Of a stretch of DNA of 64,000 bases, positions 25,952 to 33,916 are shown one piece after another. Below the pieces are notes generated by a model, which searched no databases, had not been told where the DNA came from, and was given only the letters and a program-made list of their open reading frames with translations. The stretch lies in the NCBI RefSeq assembly GCF_900114565.1, contig NZ_FOTM01000018.1, positions 18,793 through 82,792 of the forward strand. Direction: 5' to 3'. A program made the position numbers and the translations under genes. Source of the DNA: Leifsonia sp. CL147. GTDB lineage: Bacteria > Actinomycetota > Actinomycetes > Actinomycetales > Microbacteriaceae. Position 1 is the first letter of the stretch. Every line of letters begins with the position of its first letter.

Positions 25952-26981
25952 ACTCACCGTCGCCGTTCTGTTCGGTGGACTGTCCGAGGAGCACGACGTC
26001 TCGGTCAAATCGGCGCAGGAGGTCGCGCGCAACCTGAACCTCGCAAAGTACGAGCCGCTCTATGTCGGGATCACGAAGGCGGGCGAGTGGATGCTCTGCC
26101 CGGCTCCCGGCCCCGATTGGCGGGAGGGCGACTGCCGCCCGGTCACGCTTTCGCCCGACCGGAGCATCCACGGCCTGCTGCTGGAGGAGGACGGTCGCCG
26201 GAAGACCATCCGCCTCGACGTCGTGATCCCCGTCCTCCACGGCAGGCTCGGCGAGGACGGCGCCGTCCAAGGCCTGCTGGAGCTCTCGGGCATCCCGTAC
26301 GTCGGTTGCGACCTGCAGAGCGCCTCGCTCGCGATGGACAAGTCGCTCACGTACCTCGTGGTCGGCGACGCCGGCATCCCCACTCCCGCGTTCCGCACGG
26401 TCACTGGTCACGACCGCATCGATCCCTCCCGGCTCGCCTTCCCGGTGTTCGTGAAGCCGGCTCGCTCGGGGTCGTCCTTCGGCGTGACCCGCGTGGAGCG
26501 GGCCGAAGACCTCGCCGTGGCCATCGACGAAGCCCGCCAGTTCGACGGAAAGGTGCTGATCGAGGAGGCGGTCGTCGCCAGCGAGGTGGGATGCGCGGTA
26601 CTGGAGAGCGACACCGAGCTGATCGTCGGCGAGGTGGACCAGATCCGGCTGTCCCACGGCTTCTTCCGCATCCATCAGGAGGAGCGGCCGGGGGCCGGTT
26701 CCGAGAACTCGAGCATCGTCGTGCCCGCGGAGCTGCCGGAGGAGACGCGGGTCCGTGTCCAGCAGACAGCGCGTGTCATCTACCGGGCGCTCGGATGTCG
26801 CGGCCTCGCGCGGGTCGACCTGTTCGTGAAGGCCGACGGGGAGATCGTCCTCAACGAGGTGAACACCTTTCCCGGCCTCACCTCGTACAGCCGTTACCCG
26901 CGGATGATGGCCGCCGCGGGGATCTCTCTCGCCGAGGTCGTGGACCGCCTGATCGCGTTCGCGCTGGGAGGCCGCAGATGA
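25944..26981 (+). CDS. vanA: D-alanine-D-lactate ligase VanA type
   Basis: A 345-aa ATP-grasp ligase that makes D-Ala-D-Lac, the peptidoglycan precursor terminus with low vancomycin affinity. Hallmarks: FGGLSEEHDVSVKSAQE, GIPYVGCDLQSASLAMDKSL, KPARSGSSFGV, GEVDQIRLSHGFFRIHQEER and LNEVNTFPGLTSYSRYPRMM. The His of RIHQE in the omega loop is the residue that gives VanA its preference for D-lactate over D-Ala, so this is a depsipeptide ligase and not a housekeeping Ddl. GAAGGA precedes ATG 25944; the gene overlaps vanH by 8 bp and vanX by 4 bp. Confidence 0.94.
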   Translation: MPKLTVAVLFGGLSEEHDVSVKSAQEVARNLNLAKYEPLYVGITKAGEWMLCPAPGPDWREGDCRPVTLSPDRSIHGLLLEEDGRRKTIRLDVVIPVLHGRLGEDGAVQGLLELSGIPYVGCDLQSASLAMDKSLTYLVVGDAGIPTPAFRTVTGHDRIDPSRLAFPVFVKPARSGSSFGVTRVERAEDLAVAIDEARQFDGKVLIEEAVVASEVGCAVLESDTELIVGEVDQIRLSHGFFRIHQEERPGAGSENSSIVVPAELPEETRVRVQQTARVIYRALGCRGLARVDLFVKADGEIVLNEVNTFPGLTSYSRYPRMMAAAGISLAEVVDRLIAFALGGRR

Positions 26982-27583
26982 TCGACGAGTTCGTGTACCT
27001 GGACGAACGCCTGCCCGGTGTGCGCTGGGACGCCAAGTACGCCACCTGGGACAACTTCGTCGGCAGACCGGTCGACGGGTACCTCGCCAACCGCATCGTC
27101 GGCACCCGGGCGCTGTGCGGGGCACTGGAAGCCGCGCGAGACGAGGCGGCCTCCCACGGGTTCGGGCTGCTGCTCTGGGACGGCTATCGCCCGCAGCGGG
27201 CCGTGGACTGCTTCCTGCGCTGGTCGAGCGAGCCGGAGGACGGGCGCACGAAGGGACGGCACTATCCGAACATCGACCGCGCACAAATGTTCGACCTCGG
27301 CTATGTGGCCGCGAAGTCCGGCCACAGCCGCGGCAGCACGATCGACCTCACGCTGTACCACCTGGCGACAGGGCAGCTTGCCAGCATGGGCGGCGACCAC
27401 GATCTGATGGATTCGGTCTCGCATCACGGTGCCGCGGTCGCCGAGGCGGAGGCGCGCAACCGCCAGCGCCTCCGATCGATCATGGAGGCGAGCGGCTTCC
27501 ATCCATACCCGGAGGAGTGGTGGCACTACACCTTGCGGGACGAACCGCATCCGGACACCTACTTCGATTTCCCGATCACCTGA
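26978..27583 (+). CDS. vanX: D-Ala-D-Ala dipeptidase VanX
   Basis: A 201-aa zinc D,D-dipeptidase that destroys D-Ala-D-Ala so that only D-Ala-D-Lac enters the wall. Very close to enterococcal VanX (202 aa): GVRWDAKYATWDNFVGRPVD, LLLWDGYRPQRAV, zinc site SGHSRGSTIDLTLY (His and Asp) and EEWWHYTLRDEPHPD (catalytic Glu, zinc His). ATG 26978 overlaps the vanA stop (ATGA), so H-A-X form one operon. No vanY, vanZ, vanJ or vanK is adjacent. Confidence 0.95.
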   Translation: MIDEFVYLDERLPGVRWDAKYATWDNFVGRPVDGYLANRIVGTRALCGALEAARDEAASHGFGLLLWDGYRPQRAVDCFLRWSSEPEDGRTKGRHYPNIDRAQMFDLGYVAAKSGHSRGSTIDLTLYHLATGQLASMGGDHDLMDSVSHHGAAVAEAEARNRQRLRSIMEASGFHPYPEEWWHYTLRDEPHPDTYFDFPIT

Positions 27584-27617
27584 CGCACCTGTCTCCTGCG
27601 ATCGGCAGCCGGCACCT

Positions 27618-27661
27618 CTGATTCCTTCAGGAGGCGCGCCTGATTCCTTCAGGAGGCGCGC
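27618..27661. repeat. 22-bp tandem duplication at the vanS 3' end
   Basis: CTGATTCCTTCAGGAGGCGC plus GC occurs at 27618-27639 and again at 27640-27661. The second copy holds the last codons and stop of vanS (27649-27651); the first lies in the 65-bp gap between the convergent vanX and vanS genes. No hairpin terminator is evident there. Confidence 0.9.
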
Positions 27662-28749
27662 GGGAGTCTCACGGCAGCGCTGAGACCGCCCCCGGGCCGG
27701 GAGGTCAGCGTGAGGGAACCGCTGTGCGCCTGCGCGATGCTCTTCACGATCGCGAGCCCCAGGCCGACTCCGGCATGGTCGCTCCGGATGCGCTGGCTGC
27801 CGCGCTGGAAGGGCTCGGTGAGTGTCGCCAGCAGCCGGGGGTCCACCAGGTCCCCGGTGTTCTCGACGGTGAGCACGGCCAGGCCGCCCTCGGCCGCGGT
27901 GCTCACCTCGACCCTCCCGTCGGGACGATTGTGGATGATCGCGTTGTGCACGAGGTTGGTCGTGAGCTGCAGCAGGAGGGGATGCGACCCGACAGCGAGG
28001 GACAGCTCGCCCGCCGACCGGATGCTGACGTGGTGCTTCTCGGCGAGCGGCATCATCGTCTCGACGGCTTCCTCGGCGAGGAGGGACAGATCCACGACGT
28101 CCCGTTCGAACGTGCCCTGCTCCACTCGGCTCAGCAGCAGGAGTGCCTGCGTCAGCTCGATCGCTCGTCTGTTGACGACCGTGAGACGTTCGAGCAGATC
28201 CGCCGTATCGCTGTCCGGATCCGATCGCGCCACATCCAGGAGGGTCTGAGTGATCGCCAGCGGGGTGCGCAGCTCGTGGGATGCGTTGGCGGCGAAGCGG
28301 CGCTGCTCGGCGTCGTGCGCCTCCAGCTGGGCGAGCATGGCGTCGAAACTGTCGGCGAGTTCGCGGAACTCGTCGCTCCGGCCCTCCAGCCGGATCCGGT
28401 GGGAGAGGGCTCCGCCGGCCACGCTGCGGGTGGCGCCGGCGATCTTCGCCAGCGGCGCGAGCATCCGGCCGGCCAGGATCCACCCGCCGAACACCCCGAT
28501 CACCAGCAGTGCCATCATCGCCCACTCCGCCGCCGGTGCGAAGGCGCGCACGAGGTCATCGCGGCCGGGGAAGAACGGACCCGGCCGGCCGTGGAGCGCT
28601 CCCTCGGGCAGCTCGAGGGCATTGGCCGGCACGTAGCGCAAGAGGAAGAGCCAGACGACGAGCAGGAGCAGAGAGCCGGCCACGAGCAGAAAGGCCGCGT
28701 AGCTGATGGTCAGCTTGAGGCGGACGCTGAGTCCCGGGCGCCTATCCAC
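27649..28749 (-). CDS. vanS: sensor histidine kinase VanS
   Basis: A 366-aa membrane kinase: TM1 about residues 12-34, a short extracytoplasmic loop of about 40 residues, TM2 about 70-92, HAMP, then the H box FAANASHELRTPLAI, N box LTTNLVHNAIIHNRPDG, and GVGLGLAIVKSIAQAHSG. The short sensor loop is like that of Streptomyces VanS, which responds to glycopeptides. GTG 28749 overlaps vanR by 8 bp. Assignment to VanS rests on position beside vanHAX and on the VanR-like partner; kinase sequences alone are not decisive. Confidence 0.82.
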   Translation of the reverse strand: MDRRPGLSVRLKLTISYAAFLLVAGSLLLLVVWLFLLRYVPANALELPEGALHGRPGPFFPGRDDLVRAFAPAAEWAMMALLVIGVFGGWILAGRMLAPLAKIAGATRSVAGGALSHRIRLEGRSDEFRELADSFDAMLAQLEAHDAEQRRFAANASHELRTPLAITQTLLDVARSDPDSDTADLLERLTVVNRRAIELTQALLLLSRVEQGTFERDVVDLSLLAEEAVETMMPLAEKHHVSIRSAGELSLAVGSHPLLLQLTTNLVHNAIIHNRPDGRVEVSTAAEGGLAVLTVENTGDLVDPRLLATLTEPFQRGSQRIRSDHAGVGLGLAIVKSIAQAHSGSLTLTSRPGGGLSAAVRLPRAS

Positions 28750-29461
28750 GGCCGCCTCCGTCGGGCGCGGCCGCGGCGGGATGCTCGGCCGGGGCCGCCG
28801 GCCCCGCCTCGACGCGGTAGCCGACGCCGGGAACGGTCGCGATCAGCCACGGCTCGCCCAGCCGCTTCCGCAGCCCCGAGACGGTGATGCGCACGGCGTT
28901 GGTGAACGGGTCGGCGTTCTCGTCCCAGGCGCGCTCGAGCAGTTCCTCGGCGCTGATGACCCCGCCCTCGGCCGCGACGAGCACCTCCAGCACCGCGAAC
29001 TGCTTGCGGGTGAGGGCCACATAGCGGCCATCGCGGAACACCTCGCGACGAAACGGATCCAGCCGCAGACCGGCCAGCTCGCGCACGGGCGGACGGTGAT
29101 ACTCACGCCGCCGGTGCAGCGCACGCAGCCGGAGCACCAACTCCCTCAGCTCGAACGGCTTGGTGAGGTAGTCGTCCGCGCCGAGTTCGAAGCCGGTCGC
29201 CTTGTCGTCGAGCCGGTCGGCAGCGGTCAGCATGATGATGGGCATGCCGGAGCCGGAGGAGACGATGTCCCGCGCGATCTCGTCGCCGGAGGGACCGGGG
29301 ATGTCCCGGTCGAGGACGGCGATGTCGTACCGGTTGATGCTCAGCAACTCCAGGGCGGTATCGCCGTCGCCGGCGATATCGGAGGCGATCGCATCCAGGC
29401 GCAGGCCGTCGCGGATCGCCTCTGCCAGGTACGGCTCGTCCTCGACGATCAACACACGCAT
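28742..29461 (-). CDS. vanR: OmpR-type response regulator VanR
   Basis: A 239-aa regulator. Receiver domain: MRVLIVEDEPYLAEAIRDGL, phosphoacceptor Asp in AVLDRDIPGPSGDE, and Lys in YLTKPFELREL. The winged helix has LTRKQFAVLEVLVAAEGGVI, NADPFTNAVRITVSGLRKRL and VPGVGYRVE. From memory this is very similar to actinomycete VanR. The unusual ALDRDIPGPSG around the phosphorylation site is shared by that group. ATG 29461 follows GAGGAGCATTGAGAGC. It should activate vanHAX and its own operon through the shared motif at 24885 and 29487. Confidence 0.86.
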   Translation of the reverse strand: MRVLIVEDEPYLAEAIRDGLRLDAIASDIAGDGDTALELLSINRYDIAVLDRDIPGPSGDEIARDIVSSGSGMPIIMLTAADRLDDKATGFELGADDYLTKPFELRELVLRLRALHRRREYHRPPVRELAGLRLDPFRREVFRDGRYVALTRKQFAVLEVLVAAEGGVISAEELLERAWDENADPFTNAVRITVSGLRKRLGEPWLIATVPGVGYRVEAGPAAPAEHPAAAAPDGGGRG

Positions 29462-29485
29462 GCTCTCAATGCTCCTCGGCGCACC

Positions 29486-29503
29486 ATATCGTCGGCGTAT
29501 CCG
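29486..29503 (-). promoter_or_regulatory. candidate VanR site upstream of vanR
   Basis: TATCGTCGGCGTATC (29487-29501) matches 14 of 15 bases of the motif in front of vanH and keeps the 11-bp spaced TATC half-sites. It lies 26 bp from the vanR start codon, in the reverse orientation relative to its gene compared with vanH. Autoregulation is inferred. Confidence 0.55.
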
Positions 29504-29599
29504 AAATCGCCAGGGCCTTCGCCGCTCGGTCAGGGTTCCCCCTGACCGGACCCTGGAACTTCGTTCCGGCGACCCGAAACGGCTTGCATCGACGCCAAA

Positions 29600-29639
29600 C
29601 GCGATATAACGTGAGTTCGTCAACAGTCGCGATATAACG
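29600..29639 (+). promoter_or_regulatory. duplicated CGCGATATAACG element upstream of DUF4097-padR
   Basis: CGCGATATAACG occurs at 29600-29611 and 29628-29639, 28 bp apart, in front of the operon whose second gene is a PadR repressor. Each copy contains a TATAAC that could be a -10 box. Repressor sites overlapping promoters would fit, but the -35 boxes are poor. Confidence 0.5.
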
Positions 29640-29690
29640 CGAATCACCGACGGCCCCGGCACGGGCCGGACGAGCAAGGAGCAGGAACCA

Positions 29691-30593
29691 ATGGCACAGG
29701 AGAAGTGGCTGATTCAGCCGGGCGAGAGCCGGACGATCGACATCGAGGTCGTCCGTGCCCTGAAGGTCGGCTTCATCGGCGGACAGATCGATATCGTCGG
29801 GCACGACGAGCCGGGCGCGCGCATCGAGGTGCACTCGGTGAGCGGACGTGAGCTCAAGATCCTCATCGACGAGGACCGGCTCGAGATCGACCACCCGCAA
29901 CTGCGGTGGGACAACTTCATCGAGGTGTTCAAGTCGATGCGGTCCAACGCCCGCGCGGACGTGAGCGTGCTGGTGCCGCGCGATGTCGCACTCAAGTTCG
30001 GCGTCATCTCGGCGACGGCTCTCATCTCCGGACTGCGGACGGATGCGCGACTGAGCACCGTCAACGGCGATGTGGTCGTCGACGGGCTCGGCGGCGACAT
30101 CGAGCTCAACTCGGTGAGCGGCGAGCTGTCCGTCCGCGATCACACCGGGCGGATCTCCGCCCACACCGTCTCGGGCGACGTGACCGCCACCGGAGCGATC
30201 CGCCGGTTCTCGGCCGACGGCGTCTCCGGCGACATCATGCTCGACGTGACGGGAACGCCCGACGAGATCGCCGTGAACACGGTGTCCGGCGACACGACCA
30301 TCCGCATCCCGGAGGCCCTCGGCGCCCGTTACCGGGTCAACACGGTCTCCGGACGGGTGCAGCTGGACAACCTGACCGTTGTCGGCGGGATGGGGAAGGG
30401 ATACACCGGGACCTCCGGAGTCCTCGACGGCACCTGGGTGGAGATCAACGTCAACTCCGTGTCGGGCGACGCGGCCGTGCTGCGGAGCGCGGCGACGGCT
30501 CAGGGCGCGGGCCAGCAGGCGGCGACGGCTCAGGGCGCGGGCCAGCAGGCGGCGACGGCTCAGGGCGCGGGCCAGCAGGAGGCGACGGCGTGA
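29691..30593 (+). CDS. DUF4097 beta-strand-repeat protein
   Basis: A 300-aa protein made mostly of repeating short beta strands (LSTVNGDVVV, ELNSVSGELSV, SAHTVSGDVTAT, AVNTVSGDTTI, RVNTVSGRVQL), the DUF4097 beta-helix/adhesin-like fold. No signal peptide or TM is visible. The last 33 residues are three copies of ATAQGAGQQA from a 30-bp DNA repeat. ATG 29691 has AAGGAG upstream. DUF4097 proteins are often paired with a PadR regulator, which here overlaps by 4 bp; their role is unknown, perhaps envelope stress. Confidence 0.85.
   Translation: MAQEKWLIQPGESRTIDIEVVRALKVGFIGGQIDIVGHDEPGARIEVHSVSGRELKILIDEDRLEIDHPQLRWDNFIEVFKSMRSNARADVSVLVPRDVALKFGVISATALISGLRTDARLSTVNGDVVVDGLGGDIELNSVSGELSVRDHTGRISAHTVSGDVTATGAIRRFSADGVSGDIMLDVTGTPDEIAVNTVSGDTTIRIPEALGARYRVNTVSGRVQLDNLTVVGGMGKGYTGTSGVLDGTWVEINVNSVSGDAAVLRSAATAQGAGQQAATAQGAGQQAATAQGAGQQEATA
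30489..30578 (+). repeat. three perfect 30-bp tandem repeats in the DUF4097 gene
   Basis: Units 30489-30518, 30519-30548 and 30549-30578 are identical or nearly so, each encoding AATAQGAGQQ-type decapeptides at the C-terminus. The ribosome-binding site of the following padR (CAGGAGG) is formed where the array ends. Confidence 0.9.
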
Positions 30594-31243
30594 CTCCCGT
30601 GTTCGCGCACGGCAGCCTCCGCCTCTATCTGCTGAGCCTCCTGGACGAGGCTCCGCGGCACGGCTACGAGCTGATCCAGGCCCTGACCGAGCGCTTCGGC
30701 GGCACGTACAGCCCGAGCGCCGGCACCATCTATCCCCGGCTGGCCAAGCTGGAGGAGGAGGGCCTGGTCACCAAGGCGACGGAGGGCCGGAAGACCGTCT
30801 ACGCCATCACGGATGCCGGGCGGGCGGAGCTGGAGGCCCGCCGTCCCGAGCTGGACGCGATCGAGGAGGAGGTCACCGACTCGGTGCGTCGCCTCGCCGA
30901 CGAAGTCCGGGCCGGGGTGAACGACGCGATGCGCTCGCTCCGCGCCGAACTGGCGTCCGCCGCGCGGCAGGCCAAGCGCAATGCCGACCGCGTCGACCCC
31001 CGCCAGGAGGCGCGCGACGCGGGCCGGGATGCGGGCCGGGACGCGGGCCGGGATGCGCGGGCCGCCGGCAACGCTGCGGCTCGTGAGGCGGAGGCCGCCC
31101 TCACCGAGTTCCGGCAGCAGCTCCGGACCGACCTTCGCCGCCAGGCGGCTCGTGGCGCACTCCCGGCCGACGTCGTCCCCCTTCTCACGGGCGAACTGGA
31201 TCGCGTGCGGCGGGTGGTCGCGGAGGCGCTGGCACGTCGCTAG
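30590..31243 (+). CDS. PadR family transcriptional regulator with long helical tail
   Basis: A 217-aa PadR regulator. The winged helix (residues 5-85) has LRLYLLSLLDEAPRHGYELI, GTYSPSAGTIYPRLAKLEEE and TVYAITDAGRAEL. The C-terminal half is a long charged helix with a RDAGRDAG repeat, which probably forms a coiled coil. GTG 30590 overlaps the DUF4097 stop by 4 bp and is preceded by GGAGG. Likely represses its own operon through the GATATAAC elements upstream. Confidence 0.9.
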   Translation: MTPVFAHGSLRLYLLSLLDEAPRHGYELIQALTERFGGTYSPSAGTIYPRLAKLEEEGLVTKATEGRKTVYAITDAGRAELEARRPELDAIEEEVTDSVRRLADEVRAGVNDAMRSLRAELASAARQAKRNADRVDPRQEARDAGRDAGRDAGRDARAAGNAAAREAEAALTEFRQQLRTDLRRQAARGALPADVVPLLTGELDRVRRVVAEALARR

Positions 31244-31416
31244 CCGGCATCCACCGGCCGACCCTGAGCCGGGAAAGAGTCAGGAGATGCTCATCCAGCT
31301 CCCAGTGACACCGTTGCCGGTCGCTCAGCCGCGGGAATCCGCGGCGGAGCGGTCCGGGGCGGAGCAGACCCCAGTGTTTGCAGAGGAGCGGGGTTCGGTC
31401 GCCGCGACGCGCCGAC

Positions 31417-31444
31417 TTGACAGTGCATTGCCAGCGAGTATGCT
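31417..31444 (+). promoter_or_regulatory. strong promoter directly upstream of the APC permease
   Basis: TTGACA (31417-31422), 16-bp spacer, TATGCT (31439-31444). Initiation about 7-9 bp downstream would fall on the GTG start at 31453, so the mRNA is probably leaderless, in keeping with the lack of a ribosome-binding site there. Confidence 0.65.
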
Positions 31445-31452
31445 CGCACCTC

Positions 31453-33666
31453 GTGACAACTGAGGGGCGATCCCCGAAGCGCTGGTTGATCGGCGACCCG
31501 CTTCCGAGTGAAAAACTCGAAGGGCAGCTGCTTCCGAAGCACCTCGCCCTACCCATTTTCGCGTCGGACGCCCTGTCGAGCGTCGCCTACGCTCCGCAGG
31601 AACTCCTGATGATCCTGCTGCTCGGCGGTCTGGCCTTCTTGACCTTCGCTCCGTGGGTTGCAGCCGCGGTCGTCGTGCTCCTCATCACGGTCGTGCTGAG
31701 CTACCGGCAACTGGTCAAGGCGTATCCGTCGGGTGGCGGCGACTACGAGGTCGCGCACAAGAACCTGGGTGAGAAGGCCGGGCTCGTCGTCGCCTCGGCC
31801 CTGCTCGTGGATTACGTGCTGACCGTCGCGGTCTCGGTCGCGTCCGGCGTGGACAACGTCATCTCGGCGCTGCCGTTCCTCGCGCCCTGGCGCGTCGGCC
31901 TCGCCATCGCCTGTGTGATCGTCCTCGCCGGGGTCAACCTGCGGGGCGTGCGCGAGTCGTCCAAAGCCTTCGCCCTCCCGACCTACATCTTCATCGGCAG
32001 CATCGCCCTGATGGTCGTGACCGCGCTCGTCCGCACCGTGTTCGGGAGCGCCCCGGTCGCCGAGTCGGCCGGCTATCAGGTCCACGCCACCTCGCTGACA
32101 CAGGCGGCGGTCGTGCTCCTGCTGCTCCGTGCCTTCTCGAGTGGATGCTCGGCTCTGACGGGTGTGGAGGCTGTTGCCAACGGCGTTCCCGCCTTCCGCA
32201 CGCCCAAGATCCGCAACGCGCGCGTGACGCTCGGCCTCATGGGAGGCATCGCGATCACCCTCTTCGCGGGCCTCACCGCGACGGCGCTGATCAGCGGGGT
32301 GCATTACGCCGAGAACCCGTGCGACCTGCAGGGATGGGCGCAGTGCGCCACCGAGCCTCAGCGCAGCCTGATCGCGCAGATCGCCGCCGCGACCTTCGGC
32401 AACAACACGATCTTCTTCTTCCTGGTGCAGGCCGCGACCGCCGTCGTCCTGCTGCTGGCGGCGAACACGGCGTTCAACGGGTTCCCGCTGCTCGGATCGG
32501 TGCTCGCCCGCGACTCGTACGCGCCCAAGGCGCTCAACACGCGCGGCGATCGCCTCGTCTACTCGAACGGGATGATCGTGCTGGCGCTGGCCGCCACCGT
32601 CCTGCTCGTCGTCTACCAGGCGAACCTGACCCAGCTGATCCAGCTGTACATCATCGGCGTCTTCGTGTCGTTCACGCTCGGGCAGTCGGGCATGGTGCGG
32701 CACTGGATCGCGCTGCTGCGCACCGGCGGCCAGACCGGCCGGGAGCGGAGCGCCATCGTCCGCTCGCTCTGCATCAATGCGTTCGGGGCATGCCTCACCG
32801 CTGTGGTCCTCATCGTGGTGACGATCACCAAGTTCACGCACGGCGCGTACCTGGTGTTCATCTTCATGCCGATCCTGTGGTTCCTGATGCTCGGGGTGAA
32901 CCGGTACTACCGGGACGTCGAGAAAGAGGTCGAAGTCGACCCGGTCACCACCTTCGGAAGCGTCGGAGACCACGCGATCGTCCTCATCGGCAAGATGCAG
33001 AAGCCCGCGCTGAAGGCGCTCGACTACGCGATCGCCGCGCGCCACGACTCCATCGAGGCGGTCCACGTCTCCATCGACGAGGAGGCGACGCAGAAGCTGC
33101 AGCGGCAATGGATCGAGCAGAACATCCACGTGCCCCTCACGATCATCGAGTCGCCCTACCGCGACTTCGGCATCCCGCTGGTCAAATACCTCAAGCACCG
33201 GCGCGAGGAGCACGGCTCCGAAGTCGTCACCGTGTACCTGCCGCAGTACATCGTCGGGCACTGGTGGGAGGCGATCCTCCACAACCACCGTGCGCGGCGG
33301 ATCAGCAGGCAGCTGATGCTGTGCCACGGCGTGACGGTGGCCCTCGTGCCGTGGCTGCTGGACTCGTCGTCCCTGATCTATGGGCGCCGCTCCCGGCCGC
33401 TGCCGGGCCAGGACCGTCGCGGCGAGCCCGTGCGTCCCGTCGCACGCCGTCCGCTGGTGCCGGCGTCGCGCGCGCACACGCGCATCCACATCCACGAGGT
33501 CCCGCTGAACGGCGGCGCGCCGCAGGAGAGCGTGGAGTCGATCGCGGCGACGATCCCGGAGCCGGTGGAGCAGGGCCCGGCGCAGCCGGCGCCTGGCGCC
33601 GCGGCGGCCGCCGCTGGCGCCGCGCCCGCCCCGCAGAAGAAGGTCCCGGCGCGAGCGAAGCGCTGA
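31453..33666 (+). CDS. APC-superfamily permease, KimA-like (probable potassium or amino-acid transporter)
   Basis: A 737-aa transporter with about 12 helices (residues 40-500) and a cytoplasmic C-terminal domain (about 520-660: GDHAIVLIGKMQKPALKALDYA...) that looks like a regulatory module. The opening KRWLIGDPLPSEKLEGQLLP then FASDALSSVAYAPQE resembles B. subtilis KimA (YdaO), a high-affinity K+ importer controlled by c-di-AMP; amino-acid transport is the alternative. The last ~50 residues are an Ala/Pro/Lys tail. GTG 31453 is chosen because residues before it are unlike the family and a promoter abuts it. No riboswitch could be recognised upstream. Confidence 0.82.
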   Translation: MTTEGRSPKRWLIGDPLPSEKLEGQLLPKHLALPIFASDALSSVAYAPQELLMILLLGGLAFLTFAPWVAAAVVVLLITVVLSYRQLVKAYPSGGGDYEVAHKNLGEKAGLVVASALLVDYVLTVAVSVASGVDNVISALPFLAPWRVGLAIACVIVLAGVNLRGVRESSKAFALPTYIFIGSIALMVVTALVRTVFGSAPVAESAGYQVHATSLTQAAVVLLLLRAFSSGCSALTGVEAVANGVPAFRTPKIRNARVTLGLMGGIAITLFAGLTATALISGVHYAENPCDLQGWAQCATEPQRSLIAQIAAATFGNNTIFFFLVQAATAVVLLLAANTAFNGFPLLGSVLARDSYAPKALNTRGDRLVYSNGMIVLALAATVLLVVYQANLTQLIQLYIIGVFVSFTLGQSGMVRHWIALLRTGGQTGRERSAIVRSLCINAFGACLTAVVLIVVTITKFTHGAYLVFIFMPILWFLMLGVNRYYRDVEKEVEVDPVTTFGSVGDHAIVLIGKMQKPALKALDYAIAARHDSIEAVHVSIDEEATQKLQRQWIEQNIHVPLTIIESPYRDFGIPLVKYLKHRREEHGSEVVTVYLPQYIVGHWWEAILHNHRARRISRQLMLCHGVTVALVPWLLDSSSLIYGRRSRPLPGQDRRGEPVRPVARRPLVPASRAHTRIHIHEVPLNGGAPQESVESIAATIPEPVEQGPAQPAPGAAAAAAGAAPAPQKKVPARAKR

Positions 33667-33675
33667 CCTGCCTGC

Positions 33676-33891
33676 ACATTCGTGACGAATGTCGCGTTCT
33701 CGGGCCGGGGAGTGCACATTCGTGACGAATGTCGCGTTCTCGCGCCGCGGAGTGCACATTCGTGACGAATGTCGCGTGCAACGCCGCGGAGTGCACATTC
33801 GTCACGAATGTTGAGGTGCAACGCCGCAGCCTGCGCATTCGTGACGAATGTCGGGTTCTCGCGCCGCGGAGTGCACATTCGTGACGAATCT
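33676..33891. repeat. palindrome array 2: six copies of ACATTCGTSACGAATGT at 40-bp period
   Basis: Copies start at 33676, 33716, 33756, 33795, 33835 and 33875 (spacing 40, 40, 39, 40, 40). The fifth has GC for AC at its left end and the sixth ends ATCT. Spacers are of the form CGCGTTCTCGCGCCGCGGAG plus TGC, unlike those of array 1. It begins 10 bp after the permease stop and ends 26 bp before the tipAL promoter, occupying most of the 311-bp gap 33667-33977, where no gene is supported. Confidence 0.95.
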
Positions 33892-33916
33892 CCGACCCGA
33901 CCCTGCGCGCTGCCGC

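Noticed and set aside
28742..29461. Treating the response regulator as a generic PhoP-like protein
   Set aside because: The ALDRDIPGPSGDE segment, overall similarity to actinomycete VanR, and the motif shared with vanH favour VanR, though this is not proven.
31244..31452. c-di-AMP (ydaO-type) riboswitch before the KimA-like permease
   Set aside because: No recognisable conserved core could be found, and a promoter directly abuts the start codon. The region contains only a CCGCGG-GAAT-CCGCGG hairpin and GC-rich sequence.
24649..33891. CRISPR array interpretation of the 40-bp periodic repeats
   Set aside because: Spacers within an array are nearly identical instead of unique, the repeat is a perfect palindrome of only 17 bp, and no cas gene is present.
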